Assembly: GCF_029953635.1 (NCBI RefSeq)
Contig: NZ_CP124543.1
Coordinates: 5,311,455 to 5,375,454, forward strand
Origin: Halotia branconii CENA392
Lineage (GTDB): Bacteria; Cyanobacteriota; Cyanobacteriia; Cyanobacteriales; Nostocaceae
Reading direction: 5' to 3'
DNA: 64,000 nucleotides
Part shown: one piece after another, positions 8,390 through 15,062 of the stretch
Layout: each line of letters opens with the position of its first letter
Numbering within the stretch: the stretch's first letter is position 1
Notes under the pieces: generated by a model
The model's input: only the letters and a program-made list of their open reading frames with translations
Databases searched by the model: none
What the model was told of the DNA's origin: nothing
Translations under genes and position numbers: made by a program

Positions 8390-8412
8390 ATATGAGTTTT
8401 CTGTTGCCTATA

Positions 8413-8631
8413 CTAATGACATCCACCAGTTCCACCATCTACACACTTAGAAAATGGTGTGAATGTGATTTTGTGACCGACATACATACTTGCCCCACCG
8501 CAGTCGCAGCCATTCTCACCCTTGTCTTCACCACCATTGTCGGGGCTTCCACATTTACCACCAGCTAGAAACTGCTGTTCTTCTGCGGATAAATCCACAA
8601 GTAAAGGAAGTGTAATCATTTGGTTTGACAT
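8413..8631 (-). CDS. Double-glycine-leader peptide, five-Cys core (paralogue 1)
   Basis: A 72-residue precursor with a 25-residue leader ending LSAEEQQFLAGG and a 47-residue Gly-rich core with five cysteines. The core's C-terminal half, with a CDCG motif, SMYVGHKITFTPFS and a final CVDGGTGGC, is clearly homologous to that of the next gene. The ATG at 8631 follows GTGAGG by nine bases; an in-frame GTG 15 bases upstream lies inside the SD. A hairpin CATAGGTG/CACCTATG sits at 8655-8675. It is predicted to be cleaved after GG and secreted; the role is unknown. Confidence 0.75.
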   Translation of the reverse strand: MSNQMITLPLLVDLSAEEQQFLAGGKCGSPDNGGEDKGENGCDCGGASMYVGHKITFTPFSKCVDGGTGGCH

Positions 8632-8654
8632 AATTATTTGCCTCACTTACATTA

Positions 8655-8675
8655 CATAGGTGTTGTTCACCTATG
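8655..8675 (-). promoter_or_regulatory. 5' UTR hairpin of peptide gene 3
   Basis: CATAGGTG and CACCTATG form a perfect 8-bp stem with a TTGTT loop, 24 bases upstream of the ATG. The hairpin and the following SD segment are shared almost base for base with the genes starting at 7814 and 9360. Confidence 0.55.
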
Positions 8676-8828
8676 ACTTAGTTATAAACATTTGGTTTAG
8701 CAAATAAACTAATCTTTAGCCGTAGAAAAAACAATAAAATATTTATGTCTTAGGTATTATATTAAAACAACTAAACCGTATTATTAAATTTTAGCTTTCC
8801 TCTATCAATTTATATTTATAAAGAGATA

Positions 8829-8861
8829 GCACCCATGACGGTACTATACCTTCATGGGTGC
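8829..8861. repeat. Distal intergenic hairpin (GCACCCATGA family)
   Basis: GCACCCATGACGGTA and TACCTTCATGGGTGC form a 15-bp stem with one mismatch and a CTA loop, ~200 bases upstream of the peptide gene start at 8631. Similar hairpins lie at 9620-9650 and 10123-10156, each upstream of the next peptide gene. Compensating changes in the stems suggest conserved structure. Confidence 0.6.
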
Positions 8862-9093
8862 AAAAATGCGGTTACTAATTTAGGTAATACCGCATAATAT
8901 ATTCATCAAATATCGCAACTAGTTTCATCTTAGTAGCAATTTGACAAAAAGCTAATTGCTAACTTTAGGATTCCTAATTGAATTGTGCTAAGTATTTAGC
9001 CAAGCGTTTAGACAATTTGGTTTTTAAAAAATCAAATTGCAGTCCTATATTAGCTATCTTTTTTAGCTCATGTTCTCAAGGAATAATTACTAG
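8862..9093. other. Spacer between peptide genes 3 and 4, 3' half
   Basis: AT-rich; contains the word AAGCTAATTGCTAAC (also at ~9737) and GCAGTCCTATATT (a similar word is at ~8250), showing that spacers of this island are themselves duplicated. A weak AGCAATT/AATTGCT hairpin lies near 8933-8963. No gene was found. Confidence 0.5.
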
Positions 9094-9360
9094 CTACATC
9101 AACCAGTTGCACCACTTACCAGTTTCACCACCTACACAATAAGAAAATGGTGTTACTGTGATTTTGTAGCCTATATACATGCTTGTACTTTCTCTACCGC
9201 AGTCACAGTTAGGTGACTCATTTGTTTCTGGCTCTGGCTTTTGCTCTTGTTTTTGACCACCACAGTTGCTAAAATATCCAAATAATCCACCAGCTATAAA
9301 TTGCTGTTCATCTGTGGATAAATCCACAAGTAAAGGAAATGTAATCATTTGGTTTGACAT
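9094..9360 (-). CDS. Double-glycine-leader peptide, five-Cys core (paralogue 2)
   Basis: An 88-residue precursor: 25-residue leader ending LSTDEQQFIAGG and a 63-residue core. A Gln/Glu/Pro-rich linker precedes the conserved half, NCDCG, then SMYIGYKITVTPFSYC, then a final WC pair. The five cysteines occupy the same relative positions as in the gene at 8413-8631, so the conserved module is under selection while the N-terminal part of the core varies. The start at 9360 and SD are as in its paralogues. Predicted secreted peptide of unknown activity. Confidence 0.75.
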   Translation of the reverse strand: MSNQMITFPLLVDLSTDEQQFIAGGLFGYFSNCGGQKQEQKPEPETNESPNCDCGRESTSMYIGYKITVTPFSYCVGGETGKWCNWLM

Positions 9361-9383
9361 AATTATTTGCCTCACTTACATTA

Positions 9384-9404
9384 CATAGGTATTATTAACC
9401 TATG
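9384..9404 (-). promoter_or_regulatory. 5' UTR hairpin of peptide gene 4
   Basis: CATAGGT and ACCTATG form a 7-bp stem around ATTATTA. It is in the same position as the hairpin upstream of the paralogous genes, but the loop sequence differs while the stem is kept. Confidence 0.55.
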
Positions 9405-9881
9405 ATTTTGTTATAAACATTTTGTTTGGAAAATAAATGATTCTTTTGTCGTAAAAAATATAAAGAAAATATATCTTTGGGATTATCTTAAAATGTTTAA
9501 CACAGGTCTGAAGGATTAAGTAATAGTTATTGTTTCCATAAATGTTTTCGCGCGATCAATATTCATCGAAATATGGATTTAATATTGATGAGTTTTAACT
9601 ATTAAGTATAAATAGATAACATCCATGAAGGTATTTTACTTTCATGGATGCATAAGTATAATGACTACATTGAGTAATGTCTTTAAAACATTTTTATCAA
9701 GTAATCGAAATAAAGTATTTGCATCTTGGTAGTGATGTAACAGAAAGCTAATTGCTAACCCTATTATTTATTTTTTCGATCTAATACACCAAAAGAAAAT
9801 TAGAGACTAACCCAACTCTTTCCAAATCTAATTTAAGGGAATTAGATGAGTCTTTTTGCCATTACTAACTACAAGCATATC
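9405..9881. other. Spacer between peptide genes 4 and 5
   Basis: Contains the distal hairpin at 9620-9650 and a repeated AAGCTAATTGCTAAC word at ~9737. A hairpin ATCTAATT/AATTAGAT at 9826-9847 lies 35 bases beyond the stop of the gene ending at 9882. No gene was recognised. Confidence 0.5.
9620..9650. repeat. Distal intergenic hairpin (GCACCCATGA family)
   Basis: CATCCATGAAGGTA pairs with TACTTTCATGGATG, a 14-bp stem with one mismatch and a TTT loop, about 260 bases upstream of the peptide gene start at 9360. Related in sequence and setting to 8829-8861 and 10123-10156. Confidence 0.6.
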
Positions 9882-10085
9882 TTACTGGGAAAGGAAACCT
9901 AAGATACGCACAGGAAAAGTTCGGCCATTACTAGTGTCGGTAAGATCACCGTTGACAATTATATCGGGTCTGCTTCCTCCTTGAAATGTCTGCATTCCAG
10001 AAAATTGTCCTCTTCCACAACATTGTCCTCCAGTTAGAAGCTCTTGTTGTTCTGGAGATAGTTCCGAAAATAAATTAGACATCAT
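9882..10085 (-). CDS. Double-glycine-leader peptide, Gly/Phe and Val-rich core
   Basis: A 67-residue precursor with a short 20-residue leader (LFSELSPEQQELLTGG) and a 47-residue core that starts QCCGRGQF and ends in a hydrophobic PVRILGFL segment. It has only two cysteines, adjacent. The core is unrelated to the other peptides of the island. Two consecutive ATG codons (10085, 10082) are possible starts, with GGGGTAA upstream as SD. It lacks the CATAGGTG hairpin of its neighbours. Inferred to be exported after GG cleavage; function unknown. Confidence 0.7.
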   Translation of the reverse strand: MMSNLFSELSPEQQELLTGGQCCGRGQFSGMQTFQGGSRPDIIVNGDLTDTSNGRTFPVRILGFLSQ

Positions 10086-10122
10086 TATTTGTTACCCCAA
10101 TTTTGTGCATGTTTTTTAGGTA

Positions 10123-10156
10123 GCACCCATGCAGATAAAAGTATCTTTATGGGTGC
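10123..10156. repeat. Distal intergenic hairpin (GCACCCATGA family)
   Basis: GCACCCATGCAGATA and TATCTTTATGGGTGC form a 15-bp stem with one mismatch and an AAAG loop. Here the hairpin lies only ~38 bases upstream of the peptide start at 10085, much closer than in the other modules. Confidence 0.6.
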
Positions 10157-10292
10157 GAAGTCATAGCTAACTCTTAGAGTTATGCCGTGAGAAAATGAGT
10201 GTTAAGTAATCAAAACTAATTGCATTGAAAAAAAGAGAGAGGAGAAAAATCAGCACTTATTTTCTAGTTTTTAGCAAAAACTCATTATACTG

Positions 10293-10315
10293 ATTCAAAA
10301 TGAGAGATTTTGAAT
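10293..10315 (-). terminator. AT-rich hairpin after the last peptide gene
   Basis: ATTCAAAAT and ATTTTGAAT pair around GAGAG, 42 bases beyond the stop at 10357. It resembles the structure at 8355-8389 in position and sequence style. Confidence 0.45.
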
Positions 10316-10356
10316 TAGTTGTGTCAATTTTCACTTCCCCTTATTCAGTGCAGAAG

Positions 10357-10590
10357 TTAAGATTTTTTTAATTTCCTAACGCGAACAATGCTTTTGCTTT
10401 TAATTAGGTAAACTCCAGATTTTCCACCAAGCATAGAGTAAGAATCATCGTCGTCGTCAGAATCATCTTCCCAAGGCTTGGATTCGCCAGATGTATCTGG
10501 TTCTTCAGAACCGTCGGCTCCACCAGCTAGAAGCTGTTGTTGTTCTGGAGATAAATCTGCAAGTAGCTCGGATATCATTAAAGTTGACAT
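10357..10590 (-). CDS. Double-glycine-leader peptide with acidic core and basic tail
   Basis: A 77-residue precursor. The 24-residue leader ends LSPEQQQLLAGG. The core begins with a strongly acidic stretch (ADGSEEPD, then EDDSDDDDDS) and finishes in a basic segment (IKSKSIVRVRKLKKS), with no cysteine. Such a split charge pattern suggests an acidic inhibitor or propeptide region followed by a cationic peptide, but this is inference. The start lies after GTGAGGC and a CATAGG/CCTATG hairpin (10614-10634) of the type used by the other genes of the island. Confidence 0.7.
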   Translation of the reverse strand: MSTLMISELLADLSPEQQQLLAGGADGSEEPDTSGESKPWEDDSDDDDDSYSMLGGKSGVYLIKSKSIVRVRKLKKS

Positions 10591-11184
10591 AAATTGCTTG
10601 CCTCACTTACGTACATAGGTGTTAATTCCCTATGTTTTTATTATTTACTATTGACTTAGTTTTTAAATTATTCTTTGGTTAGATTACTAAAAATAATATA
10701 TCATTCTTTAGGGTCATGAATATAAGATAAATAATACATTTAATCCTATATAGGTTGAGGTTTTAAATACGTTAATCAAGCCATATAAAACAGATTTTGA
10801 TAAATTTATAATTTAGATCAATAAATATGGGCATAAAAATGTCCCTATGCCTAAATACAGTTCAATTAATACTAATTTCACGTAAGTTCGACGGATAGAA
10901 AAGCCCAAAAAGCTTGCTAGGTATGAATTTGTTGTAAGTAAGCAGGCGAAGTGCGATCGCACTTTGCCTGCCACAGACATCGCTAGCTGAAGGCGAGATT
11001 GAAATGGGCATATTACGGTTTAGTAAAATTGATTGATAAAATTATGTTATGCAAACGAGCAGTAATTGAGTCAGCCAATGACCACCTCAAAAATAAATAT
11101 ATGTGAAGATAATTACTCTTTAATATAGATAATCTTAGTTAAAAGTTAGGAGTCTTAATTCTTTAAAACTTCTAACTTTTAAAA
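10591..11184. other. Spacer upstream of the peptide island
   Basis: Nearly 600 bases without a recognisable gene. It contains the 5' UTR hairpin at 10614-10634, a weak GGCATA/TATGCC hairpin at 10830-10851, and the HIP1-centred palindrome at 10942-10971. No integrase or tRNA-internal attachment repeat was found beside the tRNA. Confidence 0.5.
10942..10971. repeat. HIP1-centred palindrome
   Basis: A 30-bp near-perfect palindrome whose centre is the HIP1 octamer GCGATCGC, flanked by AAGT/ACTT and GCAGGC/GCCTGC arms. HIP1 is common in this window, but only here is it embedded in such a long palindrome. It may be a terminator or a repeat. Confidence 0.5.
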
Positions 11185-11258
11185 CGGGCGAGGAGGGATT
11201 CGAACCCCCGACACCGTGGTCCGTAGCCACGTGCTCTAGTCCACTGAGCTACACGCCC
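11185..11258 (-). tRNA. tRNA-Arg (anticodon ACG)
   Basis: A 74-base cloverleaf on the minus strand: acceptor GGGCGTG with CTCGCCC (one U-U mismatch), D arm AGCTCAGTGG, anticodon stem CGTGG/CCACG around loop CTACGGA, so the anticodon is ACG (Arg, read as ICG). The T arm contains GGTTCGAATCC. CCA is not encoded, as usual in cyanobacteria. It lies between the peptide island and moaC. Confidence 0.95.
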
Positions 11259-11292
11259 CTGCCAGAAAAACATATTAACACGTTCTTTCAAA

Positions 11293-11802
11293 ATGATGCA
11301 AGACAATTTCCCTCAAAATTTTGCTAACTTAACTCACATAGATCACCAGGGGCAGGCACAAATGGTGGATGTGTCTGACAAAGCACCGACTTTTCGCCAA
11401 GCCGTAGCCGCCGCCAAGGTGCGGATGTTGCCAGAAACCTTTGCTGCTATTGAAGCTGGTAATACTCCTAAAGGAGATGTGTTGGCAACTGCAAGGTTGG
11501 CTGGAATTATGGCAGCTAAACAAACAGCGGCTTTGATTCCCCTATGTCATCCGTTACCCTTACAAAAAATTGCAGTCGAGGTGACACCAGATCCACAACT
11601 CCCAGGTTATCAAATTCATGCCACAGTCAAAACCAAGGCTGAAACTGGTGTAGAAATGGAAGCTTTAACTGCCGTTTCTATTGCAGCGCTGACTTTATAC
11701 GATATGGCAAAAGCTTTAGAAAAGTCGATTCAAATCGAGTCAATTCGTTTAGTAAGTAAAACTGGCGGAAAATCGGGCAATTATTTTCCGCCAGAACCAT
11801 AA
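11293..11802 (+). CDS. moaC: Cyclic pyranopterin monophosphate synthase MoaC
   Basis: MoaC forms cyclic pyranopterin monophosphate from the MoaA product in molybdenum cofactor synthesis; nitrate reductase is a main user in cyanobacteria. The 169-residue protein (168 if the second Met is used) shows the family motifs MVDVSDK, GDVLATARLAGIMAAK, LIPLCHPLPL and ETGVEMEALTAVS, ending with SGGKSG-like KTGGKSGNYF. No other moa genes are adjacent. Confidence 0.95.
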   Translation: MMQDNFPQNFANLTHIDHQGQAQMVDVSDKAPTFRQAVAAAKVRMLPETFAAIEAGNTPKGDVLATARLAGIMAAKQTAALIPLCHPLPLQKIAVEVTPDPQLPGYQIHATVKTKAETGVEMEALTAVSIAALTLYDMAKALEKSIQIESIRLVSKTGGKSGNYFPPEP

Positions 11803-11803
11803 C

Positions 11804-12001
11804 TTACTCAATATGGCCTAAAGCTTTGTTGAGATCGGCTGGATTTTTGTATTTTTCGTCTTCTGGCAATTGTTCTAATAGTGAGATCACTTTCTGATCA
11901 GCTCCCTGCTTTTTAGCATGTTTAATCAATTCTTTTCTGTCAGCAGGATAGTCAACACCTTTCAAGTGTTTTTGTATTTCAACTGGGTTTGCCTTAGCCA
12001 T
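11804..12001 (-). CDS. DUF2795 small protein
   Basis: A 65-residue soluble, charged protein of the DUF2795 type: NPVEIQKHLKGVDYPADRKELI followed by a stretch about residue interaction and the LPEDEKYKNPADLNKAL motif. Members are widespread small helical proteins of unknown role. The second in-frame ATG (12001) is taken as start; one at 12007 is two codons upstream. It is convergent with moaC, with one base between stops. Confidence 0.75.
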   Translation of the reverse strand: MAKANPVEIQKHLKGVDYPADRKELIKHAKKQGADQKVISLLEQLPEDEKYKNPADLNKALGHIE

Positions 12002-12222
12002 TGTCATCCACCTCTAAAGGGTATTTACATATTCACTGGTGAATTTATTAGCTTCCTCTATCCAATAGATGAATCATTTTTTACTCAGATGAATGAAAAG
12101 CTCACCCAATTGATTGATGTATAATTATTTTTTAATCTTTGAGGTTGTTTTGTTTGGCAATAGTAGTTTTTAGTACAGAAATTCCAGAAAATAAGAAATA
12201 ACTAATAATTAACGATTGATCA

Positions 12223-12477
12223 ATGGCTAAAAACCGAATTTTAATTTGCACTTTTTTGGCGCTATCGTCAGGGTTTTTTGGTGGTTATATTGGTGGACAA
12301 ATCACCCTCATGTTACATAGTCAGAAGTGCCAAAACCAGTCTTGGGGATTTAAGCAGATGTGCAATGCTTGGGTGATGCCAGGAGCAACTTGGCAAGGTA
12401 GTACAACAGGTTTGTGGACAGGTACAATCCTAGGAGCGTTTATTGGTGGTTTGATCACACGCCAAGATCGTTATTAA
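12223..12477 (+). CDS. Small two-helix membrane protein, unknown
   Basis: An 84-residue protein with two hydrophobic, glycine-rich segments (~residues 5-28 and 58-78, each with GG motifs such as GGYIGG and GAFIGG) and a short loop with two cysteines between them. Probably a small inner or thylakoid membrane protein. No family recognised; the start ATG at 12223 follows an AT-rich leader without clear SD. Confidence 0.55.
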   Translation: MAKNRILICTFLALSSGFFGGYIGGQITLMLHSQKCQNQSWGFKQMCNAWVMPGATWQGSTTGLWTGTILGAFIGGLITRQDRY

Positions 12478-12506
12478 TTCATACTAATTTTATTGACCAC
12501 TGATCA

Positions 12507-12893
12507 TTAACTGTCTGTAAATGTAGTCCAAGACTGTACGTGATTCAGGGACTTCCAAGAGTTAGTACTAGTATCAAAACAGTGCCAAGTTCCATCTTTA
12601 ACTTCCTGGTAGCAAAATAAAGTGCGATCGCAACCAGTGAGGTTGTCGGTTAAATAGTATACCAAACCTCGAAAAGGGTAGGTTTTACGACTCAAACGTT
12701 TTGCAACAGCTTGGTTCGGACATTCAACAATAATTACTGATTGTCCATCAAGATTAGCTAACGAAAATATACACATTCGCAAAATGGCTCTGAGCCAACT
12801 TTGTGTGTGATCAAAATAATCATCTATAATTTTGTTGGTCAGTGCTTTTTCGAGGATACGGTCTTCATTGTGAGAAGTTTGGGCGTTAGACAC
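12507..12893 (-). CDS. Conserved hypothetical protein
   Basis: A 128-residue soluble protein, no family recognised. It begins with a charged helix (HNEDRILEKALTNKIIDDYF), contains a hydrophobic strand-like part (QSVIIVECPNQAVAKRL) and ends in an aromatic-rich region with several Trp. The composition looks like a real cyanobacterial protein. Divergent from the gene at 13085. Confidence 0.55.
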   Translation of the reverse strand: MSNAQTSHNEDRILEKALTNKIIDDYFDHTQSWLRAILRMCIFSLANLDGQSVIIVECPNQAVAKRLSRKTYPFRGLVYYLTDNLTGCDRTLFCYQEVKDGTWHCFDTSTNSWKSLNHVQSWTTFTDS

Positions 12894-13084
12894 AGCATCA
12901 CCTATCGTTACACCGTTGGTTTGAGATTAAACTAAAATCTGAAAAATTGACAAGTGTATACGCCCACGCAGAATGTAACAGACCCAAAAATCATCTTTTA
13001 TTTTCAATAAAAGCCAGTGAGGCAGATCTGGTGTCAGCTACGCTGGTAAAATCTATCTGGAGCTTTAAGAAAGAGCAAATTGCC

Positions 13085-13390
13085 ATGCCTGCTGAAACTG
13101 ACCAAGTAAATCCCACAACTAAGGGCGCTGATGCTATTGATGAAGCGATCGCCCAAGGCATTGATTTTGATGGTTCTCCCATTCCATCTGCCAAATTAGA
13201 ACTGTATAGCAAAGTCATGGCACTAGAGGCAAATAGACAACGCAGTGGTGTATCTAATACCATGCGATCGCGCATTGTCCGCATAGGTGCAAAACACATT
13301 CCCCAAGCAGAACTCGATCAATTACTAGCAGATGCAGGATTTGCATCCCTGAAAGAAAAAGAAATTGCCTTTTTCTACAGCGGTAAGTAA
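13085..13390 (+). CDS. Conserved hypothetical protein
   Basis: A 101-residue soluble protein. It contains DAIDEAIAQGIDFDGSPIPSAKLELY, RSGVSNTMRSRIVRIGAKHI and a C-terminal helix LDQLLADAGFASLKEKEI. The in-frame reading extends upstream to 12947, but that part has no clear start context and a low-quality composition, so the ATG at 13085 (AAGAAAGAG about 10 bases before) is chosen. Function unknown. Confidence 0.55.
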   Translation: MPAETDQVNPTTKGADAIDEAIAQGIDFDGSPIPSAKLELYSKVMALEANRQRSGVSNTMRSRIVRIGAKHIPQAELDQLLADAGFASLKEKEIAFFYSGK

Positions 13391-13612
13391 TTATTAATCT
13401 AGCAGAACGTAGTGCTAAGTTTGCCTGAAAAATTAACCGCTTAATTGAAGAACGAAATCAAGTAATTAAGTGAGTTCAAGGAATAGCACAGCCCTTTTGA
13501 TCACTACATTTTGCCAGCTGCTTCAGTTGTGAACAAAAATAAGTTTTTTGCGCTTTAACTTGTATAAGTCAAAGCGCTTGTTTGTTTTTATTCTCGTCTA
13601 CTTTTGTGAGAA

Positions 13613-13852
13613 TTATCTAGGATTAATGTGTTGTCTAGGTCCCCATCCTGGATTAACAATAGCAGCTAAATCTTCTTCAGACAATTTGCTGATTTCATTA
13701 TCAAGTTCTTCAACGGTGAAGTGATAGCCACGCTCTTGAGCAATTTTAACAAAGGCTTCTGGGTTAGATGTGGCTTTAAGTCTTTGCTGTAATGCTTGAT
13801 CTTGTTTTACGGCTTGAAAAAGCCTAGCAGCATTTTGTTGTGCCATGATCAT
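13613..13852 (-). CDS. Nif11-domain small protein
   Basis: A 79-residue protein of the Nif11 family, whose N-terminal domain also serves as a leader for ribosomal peptides. It shows the AARLFQAVKQDQALQQRLK helix, FVKIAQERGYHFTVEELDNEI and LSEEDLAAIVNPGWG. The usual Gly-Gly cleavage site at the end of the Nif11 leader is replaced by VNPGWGPRQH and the protein ends soon after, so it has no real core peptide. Starts at 13852 or 13846 share the AGGAG sequence upstream. It may be a stand-alone Nif11 protein rather than a precursor. Confidence 0.75.
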   Translation of the reverse strand: MIMAQQNAARLFQAVKQDQALQQRLKATSNPEAFVKIAQERGYHFTVEELDNEISKLSEEDLAAIVNPGWGPRQHINPR

Positions 13853-14130
13853 CTTTCTCCTATTTGAAATATCAGGTTTGAATGCAAAGATTTTGACTTT
13901 TGTGGTTTTACCAAAGTCTGTAAAAGATATTTGGGTTTAGGTTATAAGTTTGATCTTAAAACGAAGCCAAAAAATGTGTTGATTTAGATAAAAAAATATA
14001 AGGTTTCAGTTAAGATTGATGTTATTTCGTCAAAATTCAGCCCTAAGAGAGTAGTAATATTTAGCGATCAAGTGCTAAATAATAGTTTAAAAATAGAGAA
14101 TAAAAAGCTGGGGAGCGATCGCTGATTATA

Positions 14131-15012
14131 TTAATAGTCATTATTAGCTGGTAGACGTTGTTCTAACCAATTCTCTAAATCAGTTAGTACTTCTTGGTAG
14201 TTGAGGTCATTCTGAAGTTCGTGATATGCCCCTGGATACTCAACTATTGATTTATCGACACAATTGAGCCGTTGGCAAAAAATTTTACTTCCTTCAGGTA
14301 GTGCCACTCGGTCTGCTCCACCGTGGAGAATTAATAATGGCAATTGCCAATCAGCAACGTGGGCATTCACCCAATCAACTGTGGTAAAGAACTCCGTAGC
14401 TAATCGAGCAGTCGCTAGGGTATGCCGTAATGTATCCTGAGCATAGGCAGCTAAAATCTTCTCGTCCCGTGAAGCAGCAGTCAAGTCAATGCCAGTATTC
14501 AATGTAAAGCGTGGCCATACCCGCGAGAGTAATTTGCCAATGAGTAACCGGACTTTTGAAACTCCAACTTTGCCTATAGCTGGTGCTAAAGCGATCGCAC
14601 CTTGTAGTTCAGATGCTTCTTGGGGATAGCGTAGCACGTAGTCTAAGACAATTATTGCACCTAAGCTATGACCTAAAATAAAAACGGGGCTTTCTGGCTG
14701 CTGGGTTTTAATTAACTGTACAAAAGCTCGTAAGTCTTCGCGAAAATCAGCCCAAGAATTTATGTAACCTCGTTGACCTGGTGAGCGTCCATGACCACGT
14801 AAGTCTAAGGCGTAAACTGCATATTGCTTGGGTATCAAATGTTCAACTATATTACCATAGCGCCTACTGTGTCCTCCCAGACCATGCACGATCGCTAATA
14901 TTCCCTTCACCTTACCTTGTGGATGCCAGCTTTGGTAATACAGGTCAATTTCTTTGACACCTTTAAATGTGCCTTCTTGATAAGATGCTACGCGATCGCT
15001 GTGATTAATCAT
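14131..15012 (-). CDS. Alpha/beta hydrolase, monoacylglycerol-lipase-like
   Basis: A 293-residue serine hydrolase of the Hydrolase_4/lysophospholipase group. Motifs: IVHGLGGHSRRYG (oxyanion loop), DLRGHGRSPGQRG, the nucleophile elbow GHSLGAII, an Asp in LHGGADRVALPEGS and His in YPGAYHELQNDL. This combination is typical of monoglyceride-lipase-like enzymes acting on membrane-lipid breakdown products. Divergent from the PlsC acyltransferase, which would be consistent with lipid turnover, though this is inference. Confidence 0.82.
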   Translation of the reverse strand: MINHSDRVASYQEGTFKGVKEIDLYYQSWHPQGKVKGILAIVHGLGGHSRRYGNIVEHLIPKQYAVYALDLRGHGRSPGQRGYINSWADFREDLRAFVQLIKTQQPESPVFILGHSLGAIIVLDYVLRYPQEASELQGAIALAPAIGKVGVSKVRLLIGKLLSRVWPRFTLNTGIDLTAASRDEKILAAYAQDTLRHTLATARLATEFFTTVDWVNAHVADWQLPLLILHGGADRVALPEGSKIFCQRLNCVDKSIVEYPGAYHELQNDLNYQEVLTDLENWLEQRLPANNDY

Positions 15013-15062
15013 AGAGCTTTTAACTGTGGACTATTTATCTAATGTGCAATCAAGAATTATGA

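Larger units (their letters stand above)
7857..8412. other. Spacer between peptide genes 2 and 3
   Basis: This gap holds a degenerate copy of the distal hairpin family at ~8058-8107, where AGTAACC pairs with GGTTACT around the word TATGGGCGCAAAAATACGG. It also has two terminator-like hairpins (8271-8305 and 8355-8389). No additional gene was found. Confidence 0.5.

Noticed and set aside
8383..8568. 61-codon plus-strand open reading opposite the five-Cys peptide gene
   Set aside because: Antisense shadow; the minus-strand frame is supported by a paralogue and a common leader.
11185..11258. tRNA-Arg as attachment site of an integrated island
   Set aside because: No duplicated 3' tRNA end was found on the other side of the peptide island and no integrase gene is present.
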